NCBI GenBank assembly: GCA_019247135.1
Contig: JAFAPL010001016.1
Location: 1-5,230 of the forward strand
Length of the DNA stretch: 5,230 bases
From: Chloroflexota bacterium
GTDB lineage: Bacteria; Chloroflexota; UBA6077; CF-72
Direction: 5' to 3'
Shown here: positions 1-5,230 of the stretch, one piece after another
Numbering within the stretch: the stretch's first letter is position 1
How the letters are laid out: each line of letters starts with the position of its first letter
The notes under the pieces: model-generated
The model's input: the letters and a program-made list of their open reading frames with translations, nothing else
The model's database searches: none
Told to the model about the DNA's origin: nothing
Program-made: the position numbers and the translations under genes

Positions 1-156
1 CGGGTCGGAAAATACGTTTCCAGCATCCGGTCGGCCATGGACTCGCCACTCCCGAAGGACAGCCTCTCGCTTCTTGGTGGAATGGAGTCCGACTTCTACC
101 AGGGCGCTAGGGTTACACGTCACCGAACGCGCATCGTGGCGTCGACAAGGACCTGA
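1..156 (+). CDS. C-terminal end of an unidentified protein, cut by the left edge
   Basis: The first forward frame is open from base 1 to a TGA at 154-156. Codons 1 to about 36 look coding: most third positions are G or C, and the residues are balanced, including the string LSLLGGMESDFYQGA. After QGA the frame becomes rich in Arg and Thr and loses that character. The natural stop may therefore have been the TAG at about 107-109, reached by a one- or two-base shift, with the rest being out-of-frame extension. I do not recognise the family and infer no function. The gene would begin outside the window. It could also be a chance open frame, since only about 50 codons are visible. Confidence 0.35.
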   Translation, partial: RVGKYVSSIRSAMDSPLPKDSLSLLGGMESDFYQGARVTRHRTRIVASTRT

Positions 157-267
157 CATCTGCGCTCGTAAAGTGGGCGTTGTCCAGTCCGGCGTGCCTC
201 ACCCACGCTGGGGATGATTCGTCGCACGGACTCTTCTCAGTAACTCTGTGTAGGCGCACCTCTGCAT

Positions 268-507
268 ATGGATTCGTGCCCGGCAAGAGCGTGCGGGATT
301 GTTGATGGCTGCCTGCTATCGAGGAGTGGTCACCAACATGCACATTGGCGCCATGCATCGGGATCCATCAGCCCGGTGGAAGACTGGCGAGCGCGGTGGG
401 ACAGGTGCTCGGCGAAATTGTCGAGTGCAACGCCTGAACACCAGATGCAGTTCTGGCAAGAAACCAGAGAGTCGGTCTACGAGATCTGGTCTAAGGCCGA
501 GTCGTAG
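268..507 (+). pseudogene. Possible small gene or remnant, unknown function
   Basis: The frame is open from an ATG at 268 to a TAG at 505-507 (79 codons). Its last 45 or so residues look like real protein: acidic and Trp-rich, helix-compatible, with few Arg, for example ATPEHQMQFWQETRESVYEI, and third positions mostly G or C. The first 30 residues (Cys, His, Arg-rich) are far less convincing. The ATG at 338 has a purine-rich GAGGAG at 321-326 ahead of it but lies in another frame. One explanation is a short gene starting at 338 and broken by a frameshift between about 345 and 370. Another is a C-terminal fragment whose N-terminus is lost. The family is not recognised, and chance is not excluded. 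Confidence 0.3.
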
Positions 508-970
508 TCCGTCTCGGGTTGGTCCCCACCTCGCCGCAAGTGCGATCTTGCGCTGCCAAGAGTGTCACTCCCAATTGACCGAGGAAGATGCTAACCGTAG
601 CGGTTTGGTCCGAATGCTCATGCGCGTGCGGCGTCAACATAGCGTGACCGATCGGCACTCCGGCAAGCTGCCGGATGTCGTTGCCACGTGCCGCGGGTCG
701 CATACAGAACCGCCACAAGGCCCGTTCACGCAGCCCCACGTGAGGCGTAGCCATGGATGTGCAGCACGTCGGTCGGGTTACGCGACGGCCGGCGTCAGGA
801 CGTCGAAGGCTTCTCGGTCACGCCGTCCATGGTGAGTTGCCACTCGCGGCCGCCGGATGAAGGGTCGCTACCATGCAGGTGCGATAGATCGCAGAAACCC
901 AGGCTTCGGCGCGGCGCGGGGTTCGTGCCTGGCTCGTGGGACGCGCCGACGCTACAGGTTCACACCACAG

Positions 971-976
971 AAGGGA
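971..976 (+). promoter_or_regulatory. Ribosome binding site of the MetE-like gene
   Basis: AAGGGA lies ten bases before the ATG at 987 and resembles the Shine-Dalgarno consensus. It decides the start: the frame is open further upstream to a GTG at 936, but that codon has no comparable purine tract, and the 17 extra residues it would add (Arg, His-rich) do not look like protein. Confidence 0.7.
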
Positions 977-986
977 AGCCGAACAT

Positions 987-2057
987 ATGCCGCCTACCAG
1001 TGTTCATTTCAATGGTGGTGTCAATCTCGCTGACACTGACACGGTTCTGCGCGAGATCACAAGTCGTGTGCCGAACGGGGTGCACCGCATTCCCGACGGC
1101 GAGACCGGCGATCGACAGAACTGGATCTGGTTCCAACTCGAGAAATTCTGGCACACGCCCGGCATTGAAAGGGCAGGTGCGCAAGACCAGACGCAAGGCT
1201 ACGAACAGATGCCCAAGGTCCGCTTGGCCGCGAGCGCGGACCCGAGTAGCCTGCAGTGGCCCAACCTCGGCTATGCCGATGCGTATGTCAGCTCCTTCAA
1301 GAGTTTCCAACGCATGCGCGACGCGGGCACGATCGGGCGCGACGTGCGATTCCAGGTCGAGTATCCAACGCCCCTGGCCGCGATCAACGCCTGGTTTGTT
1401 GTCGAAGACCAGCCACGGGTTGAGCCCTCGTACGAACGCGCCCTGTTTGCTGACCTGCAGAACTTGCTGGCGCGTCTGCCGCATGTGGATATAGCCGTCC
1501 AGTGGGACGTCGCGGTCGAGATTGCGATCCTGGAGAACGCTTTCGAGGCCGCGCCCGGACAGGATCTCAAAACCATCGTGCAGCGTCTCGCCCGCTGTGT
1601 TGACCAGGTGCCGTCGGATGTACCGGTCGGCCTGCACTTGTGCTACGGGGACTATAAGCACAGCCACTACAAGGAACCCGACTCGCTCGATCTTCAGGTC
1701 CAACTCACCAACGGCGTTGCCGAGGTCGCCAAGCGCTCGATCAGCTGGGTTGCCTTCACGGTGCCCCAGTATCAGCGAAGCGCCCCGTACTTCGCTCCGT
1801 TACGCGAGTTGCGGGTTCCGACAGAGACTGAGCTCAACTTTGCGCTGGTGCCGTACCACGTTGCGAACCAGGAACAGGGCACGACCGCTGAGCAGGTGCG
1901 GCTGATCGACGAGTACCTGGCGAGCAGCGCAGCCGGCGCACGCTCTGGTTGGGGGATCTGTACGGAGTGCGGAATGGCTCGCGCTGAGCGGGCGGAAGTT
2001 CCGCAGTTGTTGGATTTGCATCGTGAAATCCTGGACCGCTATGGCACCGCGCATTAG
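987..2057 (+). CDS. MetE-like / UROD-fold protein (cobalamin-independent methionine synthase C-terminal-like)
   Basis: This encodes a complete 356-residue protein beginning MPPTSVHFNGG and ending at a TAG. It resembles the stand-alone actinobacterial and proteobacterial proteins related to the C-terminal catalytic barrel of cobalamin-independent methionine synthase. These are usually annotated as hypothetical or UROD/MetE-like. Visible landmarks in order are PDGETGDR near residues 36-43, QWDVAVE near 172-178, GLHLCYGD at 215-222, a YFAPL segment near 268-272, ICTECG near 324-329, and a closing LLDLHREIL helix. By family analogy, His217 and Cys219 (HxC) and Cys328 occupy the positions of MetE zinc ligands. 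It is much shorter than full MetE (about 750 residues) and has no N-terminal folate-binding barrel. A methyl- or alkyl-transfer reaction on a thiol is possible, but the substrate is unknown. No signal peptide or membrane segment is seen, so it is probably cytoplasmic. There is no operon partner. Confidence 0.85.
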   Translation: MPPTSVHFNGGVNLADTDTVLREITSRVPNGVHRIPDGETGDRQNWIWFQLEKFWHTPGIERAGAQDQTQGYEQMPKVRLAASADPSSLQWPNLGYADAYVSSFKSFQRMRDAGTIGRDVRFQVEYPTPLAAINAWFVVEDQPRVEPSYERALFADLQNLLARLPHVDIAVQWDVAVEIAILENAFEAAPGQDLKTIVQRLARCVDQVPSDVPVGLHLCYGDYKHSHYKEPDSLDLQVQLTNGVAEVAKRSISWVAFTVPQYQRSAPYFAPLRELRVPTETELNFALVPYHVANQEQGTTAEQVRLIDEYLASSAAGARSGWGICTECGMARAERAEVPQLLDLHREILDRYGTAH

Positions 2058-2566
2058 CACTGCTGGGGTCCCGTGCAATGCTGGAATATGCCGTTTGCGG
2101 CCGGGCCTCTTCTCGCAGAGTGACCAGCGTCCAGGACTCGTCCACTTACTGTACTGTCGCGTGAGAACGCGCTCGCACTAGTCCAAGCTTGGCGCGGGTT
2201 CAAGTTCTGTCAGCAAGTGCGGAATCGATCGCTGGTCGTGCCGCGGGGCTCCGGACCCTGGTTCGGCCTCGCGGAGCACCCGGCGTAGCCGGCGCGGCGC
2301 CACCGCCGCCGCGCATCCGGCCGGAAGATAACCGACCAGAGCTGGGCGTTCGTCAGCCGTTGCGCCTGCGAGCGTCGTCAGGACGGTTACAGCAATTACC
2401 CCCCGAGCGTCGGAATCCGGCGAGATCATGCACTTGGCACCAGTTTCCGCGCCGCCACTCATGGGCCGGTTTTCGCTTCCATTGCCACGCAGCACCCAAG
2501 TTACCGACCGCCGAGCGGGCATATCGGTCAGACTGTGCGCCCCAACGGAGACTTGTGAGCCCACCC
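2058..2566. other. Intergenic or decayed stretch without a recognisable gene
   Basis: About 500 bases follow the MetE-like stop, with no recognisable gene and no strong terminator hairpin. The best open frame is on the minus strand, from an ATG near 2427 down to a TAG at 2178. It has mostly G or C third positions and a fairly balanced composition (for example RRLRRVLREAEPGSGAPRH), but I recognise no family and see no ribosome binding site. It is continuous with the shifted frame of the VOC remnant immediately upstream, so it may simply be read-through beyond a broken gene. Confidence 0.45.
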
Positions 2567-2755
2567 GTGCAAGGTTCCGTCAGGATCAACGTAGCCGAAC
2601 TCACGTAGTCCGCAGTCGGTGCCGTGCGGCTCACCTGACCGACCCTCCACATCCGCTGCCGCCCACTCGGGATGCACGGCATCGGCATCTGAGACGTAAA
2701 AATGCACCACCGAGTCCATTGCCCGACGTGTCTTAGAGCCTTGGCGGCGCGGCAG
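2567..2755 (-). pseudogene. Remnant of a VOC-family (glyoxalase/bleomycin-resistance-like) protein
   Basis: The minus strand from 2719 reads MDSVVHFYVSDADAVHPEWA, then GLREFGYVDPDGTLH ending at 2567. This is the C-terminal half of a small VOC-fold protein: the xYVxDADAVHxEW strand-helix, then the LREFxYxDPDGxLH signature. Known members are about 120 residues long and are metal-dependent isomerases, dioxygenases or drug-binding resistance proteins. The frame upstream is closed by a TGA at 2756-2758, and no N-terminal half is visible before the insertion sequence. After GTLH the expected continuation RVGS is one base out of frame (CGG reduced to GG at 2565-2566), so the reading shifts. The copy is therefore truncated and frameshifted, and almost certainly non-functional. 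It points away from the interrupted DUF6325-like gene. Confidence 0.72.
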
Positions 2756-2811
2756 TCAAGCGCTTCACGGGCGCGACGCAATTGCGAGCGGCGCGCGAGC
2801 TGGAATCGGCC

Positions 2812-2833
2812 ATGCTCATGAGCCTGCCAGACT
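2812..2833 (+). pseudogene. 5' end of a DUF6325-like gene, left of the insertion sequence
   Basis: ATG at 2812 (or 2818) opens MLMSLPD and one further base before the insertion sequence begins. A GGAA at 2802-2805 sits six bases ahead of the first ATG as a possible ribosome binding site. Joining base 2833 to base 4635 gives MSLPDLLLGPIDFLAVEF in one frame, matching how DUF6325 proteins begin (a short leader, then GPxDFxxVEF). The assignment rests on this frame restoration; the seven codons alone would not identify anything. The TTA codon created at the junction is unusual for such GC-rich DNA. Confidence 0.55.
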
Positions 2834-2867
2834 GGCCCAATCCCAACATTGACACTGGTGGCGAATT
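2834..2867 (+). repeat. Left terminal inverted repeat of the IS
   Basis: The repeat begins GGCCCAATCCCAACATTGAC and ends GGCGAATT. Thirty-three of its 34 bases match the reverse complement of the right end. After one unpaired base in the following stretch, a further match (CGACTGA at 2874-2880) extends the symmetry to about 47 bases. Confidence 0.92.
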
Positions 2868-2878
2868 GAGATTCGACT
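2849..2878 (+). promoter_or_regulatory. Possible inward promoter within the left IS end
   Basis: A perfect -35 hexamer TTGACA lies at 2849-2854 inside the left inverted repeat and points toward the transposase. The -10 region is poor: TCGACT at 2873-2878, 18 bases downstream, matches the consensus at only three positions. Placing a -35 box in the terminal repeat is common in insertion sequences. The assignment is tentative. Confidence 0.3.
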
Positions 2879-2880
2879 GA

Positions 2881-2902
2881 GACGGGTAGCCGTCTACCGG
2901 TC
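2881..2902 (+). other. Hairpin between the left IS end and the transposase gene
   Basis: GACGGGTAG and CTACCGGTC form a nine-pair stem with one G-G mismatch around a CCGT loop. No T-run follows, so it is not a classic intrinsic terminator. It lies in the leader, about 40 bases before the ribosome binding site. It could dampen transcription entering from outside the element, as known for some other insertion sequences, but that role is inferred. Confidence 0.5.
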
Positions 2903-2942
2903 AAGTTAGCTGCGCGGGAATGTTGGCTTGAACTGACTGACT

Positions 2943-2948
2943 GGGGAG
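2943..2948 (+). promoter_or_regulatory. Ribosome binding site of the transposase
   Basis: GGGGAG lies six bases before the GTG at 2955 and fixes that unusual start. It directly follows and overlaps three tandem ACTG units (2932-2943). Confidence 0.7.
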
Positions 2949-2954
2949 CCGATC

Positions 2955-4601
2955 GTGTCCTTGCAGCCTACGCCGATTGGGCCGGTGCCCGATGAAACTG
3001 CTCGCGTGGCCCATGCCGCGTTCCCGACTGGCAACATGTACGTCCAGTTGCGTGACGAGCTTGGCCGCGTGTACGACGATGCCAACTTCAGCGAGCTGTT
3101 TCCGACACGAGGCCAGCCGGCAGAGGTGCCGTGGCGACTGGCCCTGGTCACCGTGCTCCAGTTCGCTGAAGGTCTGTCCGATCGTCAAGCAGCAGATGCG
3201 GTGCGAGGACGCATCGATTGGAAATACTTGCTCGGCCTCGACTTGACTGATCCAGGCTTCGATCACACCGTGCTGAGCGAGTTTCGTAGCCGACTGGTGG
3301 CGGGCCATGCCGAAGTCGTGTTGTTGGACGCGCTGTTGGCTCGGTCACGCGAGCTTGGACTTTTTCGGCCGCGGGGCCGGCAGCGCACAGACTCCACCCA
3401 TGTGCTGGCCGCCGTGCGCGTACTCAATCGCCTGGAGCGAGTTGGCGAGACGCTGCGAGCAGCGCTCAACAGCCTTGCCGTGGTCGCTCCTGACTGGCTC
3501 CAGAGCGTTGCTCCTCCAGCGTGGTACCAGCGCTACGGCAGCCGAGTCGAGAACTATGATCTGCCCAAGTCGGACGCTGCTCGCCGAGACCTGGCCGCGA
3601 CCATCGCCGCCGATGGCCAACTGTTGCTGAACACCATCGACGCCGCCGTCGAGCAGCCCTGGCTGAACCAGGTTCCCACGGTGCGGGTATTACGTCAGGT
3701 CTGGGCTGAGCAATTCGTCCAAGAACGAGGACGGCTCCGGTGGCGAGAAGTCAACGAAATCCCGATTCCAGCGGAGATGATCAGCTCGCCCTACGATCCC
3801 GAGGCTCGCTACAGCTCGAAGCGAAGTGTCGAATGGGTCGGCTACAAGGTGCACCTGACGGAGACGTGCGATGCTGACACACCGCACCTGATTACTAACG
3901 TCGAGAGCACGCCCGCGTCGCGCCCTGACGACACGATGCTCGCCGTCGTGCATGGGTCGCTAGCGGCCATGGATCGGCTGCCAGCTGAGCACCTGGTGGA
4001 TAAGGGCTACACCGATTCCCATGTGCTGGTCGACAGCCGGCGCGAGTATGGCGTCTCCGTTATCGGCCCAGTTGCTGACGATCCGAGTTGGCAAGCTCAG
4101 GCTGGTTCGGGCTTCGCGAAGGGCGATTTCATCATCGACTGGGACGCTCGAACAGCCATCTGCCCGAGTGGCAAACGCAGCTTTTCCTGGTTGACGAATC
4201 CAGATGCGACCAAACCCGAGACCACCGTGGTGCGATTCTCCCGCCGCGACTGTTCACCATGCCCTGTTCGGACCCAGTGCACGCGACGCCGCGGCGAGCC
4301 ACGTGAGTTGGTACTCCAGCCACGGGTCGAGCACGAGGCCCTCTGGGCTGCCCGACGGCACCAACAGACCGACGACTTCAAAGTCCAGTACGCCGCTCGG
4401 GCCGGCGTCGAAGGCACACACGCCCAAGCGGTACGACGTGCTGGGCTGCGGCGTTCGCGGTACATCGGCCTTGCCAAGACTCGACTGCAGCACATCGCCA
4501 CCGCCGCCGCCGTAAACCTGGTGCGAATCAATGAGTGGTGCTCGGGCACACCTCTCGCCAAAACCCGCGTCTCGCGGTTTGCTGCCCTTCAGTCGCCCTG
4601 A
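2955..4601 (+). CDS. IS1182-family DDE transposase
   Basis: This encodes a full-length 548-residue protein with a GTG start. It carries out the strand cleavage and joining that move the surrounding element. The N-terminal third is the DUF772-type domain of IS1182/IS5-like transposases: FSELFPTRGQPAEVPWRLAL near residues 45-64, then LSDRQAADAVR and the DWKYLLGLDL segment. The catalytic acidic residues are inferred as Asp146 in RTDSTHV, Asp349 in DKGYTDS and Glu486 in GVEGTHAQ. The middle contains DPEARYSSKR (281-290) and GYKVHLTET (296-304), typical of this family. A cysteine cluster at 433, 436 and 442 (CSPC then C) precedes the glutamate, consistent with the DDE_Tnp_1_6 type C-terminal region. 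The end, TRVSRFAAL, is also typical. No frameshift or stop interrupts it and all three catalytic residues are present, so it is probably active. Confidence 0.95.
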   Translation: MSLQPTPIGPVPDETARVAHAAFPTGNMYVQLRDELGRVYDDANFSELFPTRGQPAEVPWRLALVTVLQFAEGLSDRQAADAVRGRIDWKYLLGLDLTDPGFDHTVLSEFRSRLVAGHAEVVLLDALLARSRELGLFRPRGRQRTDSTHVLAAVRVLNRLERVGETLRAALNSLAVVAPDWLQSVAPPAWYQRYGSRVENYDLPKSDAARRDLAATIAADGQLLLNTIDAAVEQPWLNQVPTVRVLRQVWAEQFVQERGRLRWREVNEIPIPAEMISSPYDPEARYSSKRSVEWVGYKVHLTETCDADTPHLITNVESTPASRPDDTMLAVVHGSLAAMDRLPAEHLVDKGYTDSHVLVDSRREYGVSVIGPVADDPSWQAQAGSGFAKGDFIIDWDARTAICPSGKRSFSWLTNPDATKPETTVVRFSRRDCSPCPVRTQCTRRRGEPRELVLQPRVEHEALWAARRHQQTDDFKVQYAARAGVEGTHAQAVRRAGLRRSRYIGLAKTRLQHIATAAAVNLVRINEWCSGTPLAKTRVSRFAALQSP

Positions 4602-4634
4602 ATTCGCCACCGGTGTCAATGTTGGGATTGGGCC
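4601..4634 (-). repeat. Right terminal inverted repeat of the IS
   Basis: The repeat begins AATTCGCCACCGGTGTCAAT and ends ATTGGGCC, the inverse of the left end. The single mismatch to the left end lies in CACCGG versus CACCAG. The last base of the transposase stop codon is its first base, so the gene runs to the very edge of the repeat. The inner extension TCAGTCG (4589-4595) overlaps the end of the coding region. Confidence 0.92.
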
Positions 4635-4976
4635 TACTACTCGGACCAATCGATTTCTTGGCTGTCGAGTTTCTCGGCGGCCGCATCACTGGCGAAAGCT
4701 TCGAATTGCTGAGGGACCGTCCAACGCGACATCATTCGGTTGCTGGACCTCGACTTCATCGCCAAGTCGGCTGATGGAAGGGCGCGCAAGGTTGCTCTCG
4801 GCAGCGGCGAGCACGCGGCGGACATCGACGTCACCCTCCGGCAGGCGGCCGAGTCAAGCCTACTCGCGCCGCTTCAGGTGTCAGCGTTGGCACGTTGCCG
4901 AGGTGTCGCCCAACCGAGGAGGCTCCGCCAGCGAACTTCAGACCTGAATGTCCTCGATCAGCAGCCATGCGCATAG
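4635..4976 (+). pseudogene. DUF6325-like gene, main part right of the IS, frameshifted
   Basis: Immediately after the IS the frame reads LLGPIDFLAVEFLGGRITGE and continues through SFELLRD to 4717. The next codon goes out of frame, and one base later the reading VQRDIIRLLDLDFIAKSADG resumes from 4719. Together they match the N-terminal half of DUF6325 proteins (GPxDFxxVEFxGxxxTGE, then IIRxLDLxFxxKxADG), small actinobacterial proteins of unknown function, usually about 130-150 residues. The break fits a loss of two bases (GAC CTG GTC to GAC C GTC) or a gain of one. Recognisable similarity ends near 4796; the frame then runs to a TAG at 4974-4976 with no family resemblance, so the C-terminal half is lost or scrambled. 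The gene lacks its own start because of the IS and is non-functional. The family assignment is from memory of the motif pattern. Confidence 0.65.
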
Positions 4977-5007
4977 CGGTCGATATTTCCCGGACACAGC
5001 ACTCTAG

Positions 5008-5230
5008 ATGATCTGGAACGTTCTCTTGCTCGGCGTGGCGGCTGGGCTGGATCCGGCGCGGATGGCCCACATTGCGTTCATCTTGACCCGCTCCAGGCCG
5101 CTGCGCCTGCTGGTTGTCTGGTGGGTTGGCGGGTTCGGGGTCAGCATGATCGTGGGTGCGGTGCTGGTAACCGTGCTGAAGGATTTCGGCGTCGGGCAGA
5201 GCAGTTCACTTCCACCAGGGATAGAGATCA
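5008..5230 (+). CDS. GAP/Sap-like integral membrane protein, N-terminal part
   Basis: An ATG at 5008, directly after an in-frame TAG, opens a frame that runs off the right edge (74 codons visible). The protein begins MIWNVLLLGVAAGLDPARMA. A hydrophobic segment (about residues 2-14) precedes a DPAR motif, then a TRSRPLR turn, and a second long hydrophobic stretch (about 32-57) with WWVGG. This order, hydrophobic segment then N/DPxR, a basic turn with RP, and YWVG/WWVG, matches the start of the GAP family. That family includes the mycobacterial glycopeptidolipid- and sulfolipid-addressing membrane proteins needed to place surface lipids. The substrate here is unknown and other small multi-pass membrane families are possible. 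There is no strong Shine-Dalgarno sequence before the start, so translation may be weak or start elsewhere. Confidence 0.6.
   Translation, partial: MIWNVLLLGVAAGLDPARMAHIAFILTRSRPLRLLVVWWVGGFGVSMIVGAVLVTVLKDFGVGQSSSLPPGIEI

Larger units (their letters stand above)
157..986. other. Gene-poor stretch, probably decayed sequence
   Basis: No intact gene is convincing here. The longest forward frame (299-835) is strongly Arg/Ser-rich with no hydrophobic core, as expected for an out-of-frame reading of GC-rich DNA. Two pieces look more protein-like: the forward frame ending at 507, listed separately, and a minus-strand frame running from about 957 down to 810. The minus-strand piece contains GREWQLTMDGVTEKP and could continue as FDVLTPAVA to a TAA at 778-780 if one base is allowed to shift near 807. 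Neither matches a family I know. No tRNA, terminator hairpin or clear promoter was seen. Confidence 0.5.
2834..4634 (+). mobile_element. Complete IS1182-family insertion sequence, 1801 bp
   Basis: The element is bounded by matching inverted repeats at 2834-2867 and 4601-4634 and encodes one intact transposase read left to right. Its length and single long DDE transposase fit the IS1182 family. No direct target repeat flanks it: left flank GACT, right flank TACT. Joining the flanks without any duplication restores the reading frame of the interrupted gene. The transposase frame is intact and the two ends are nearly identical, so the copy may still be mobile or was so recently. No passenger gene is present. 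Confidence 0.9.

Noticed and set aside
299..835. 178-codon forward frame
   Set aside because: It is dominated by Arg and Ser with no domain-like pattern or hydrophobic core, typical of out-of-frame reading in GC-rich DNA.
936..986. GTG at 936 as start of the MetE-like gene
   Set aside because: The extra 17 residues are Arg/His-rich and unlike the family's N-terminus, and the good ribosome binding site sits before the ATG at 987.
757..1494. 245-codon forward frame
   Set aside because: It overlaps the MetE-like gene in another frame and is rich in Arg, Ser and Cys; it is a shadow.
960..1703. 247-codon minus-strand frame
   Set aside because: It lies opposite the MetE-like gene, which has clear family motifs; the minus frame has none.
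2353..2904. 183-codon minus-strand frame reaching into the IS left end
   Set aside because: It crosses the IS boundary and reads the VOC remnant in the wrong frame; the other frame gives the recognisable VOC motif.
4097..4561. 154-codon minus-strand frame inside the transposase
   Set aside because: It is a shadow of the transposase, with Arg/Ser-rich composition and no ribosome binding site.
2831..4638. ACT as a 3-bp target duplication of the IS
   Set aside because: The right copy would start one base outside the inverted repeat (T, then ACT). Removing it would also put the DUF6325-like frame out of register, whereas joining with no duplication restores it.

Overview
The window is GC-rich by eye, uses GTG as well as ATG starts, and carries gene families typical of high-GC Gram-positive bacteria: a DUF6325-like protein, a GAP-like membrane protein and an IS1182-type transposase. 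It most likely comes from an actinobacterium, plausibly a member of the Mycobacteriales, although the exact genus cannot be read from the sequence. Only two genes are complete and convincing. Much of the rest looks like an eroding, gene-poor island.

Layout. Positions 1-156 hold the tail of a gene entering from the left edge. Positions 157-986 contain no convincing intact gene; a short coding-like stretch ending at 507 is probably a small gene or remnant. A complete MetE-like/UROD-fold gene with a good ribosome binding site occupies 987-2057. After about 500 bases without a recognisable gene comes a minus-strand remnant of a VOC (glyoxalase/bleomycin-resistance) protein, about 2567-2755, with a frameshift and no N-terminal half. 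A complete IS1182-family insertion sequence occupies 2834-4634 (1801 bp). It has 34-bp terminal inverted repeats with one mismatch and a full-length 548-residue DDE transposase. At the right edge (5008 onward) an ORF for a GAP/Sap-like membrane protein starts and runs out of the window.

The clearest story is the insertion itself. Joining base 2833 directly to base 4635, with no target duplication, restores an open frame reading MLMSLPD-LLLGPIDFLAVEF. This is the start of a DUF6325-family protein whose remainder lies to the right of the element. The IS therefore split this gene within its first ten codons. The gene is also frameshifted near 4718, so it is now a pseudogene. The genes here do not form a pathway or operon: the MetE-like gene stands alone, the IS is self-contained, and the flanking material is decaying. 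I found no RNA gene, CRISPR array or new defence-type system.
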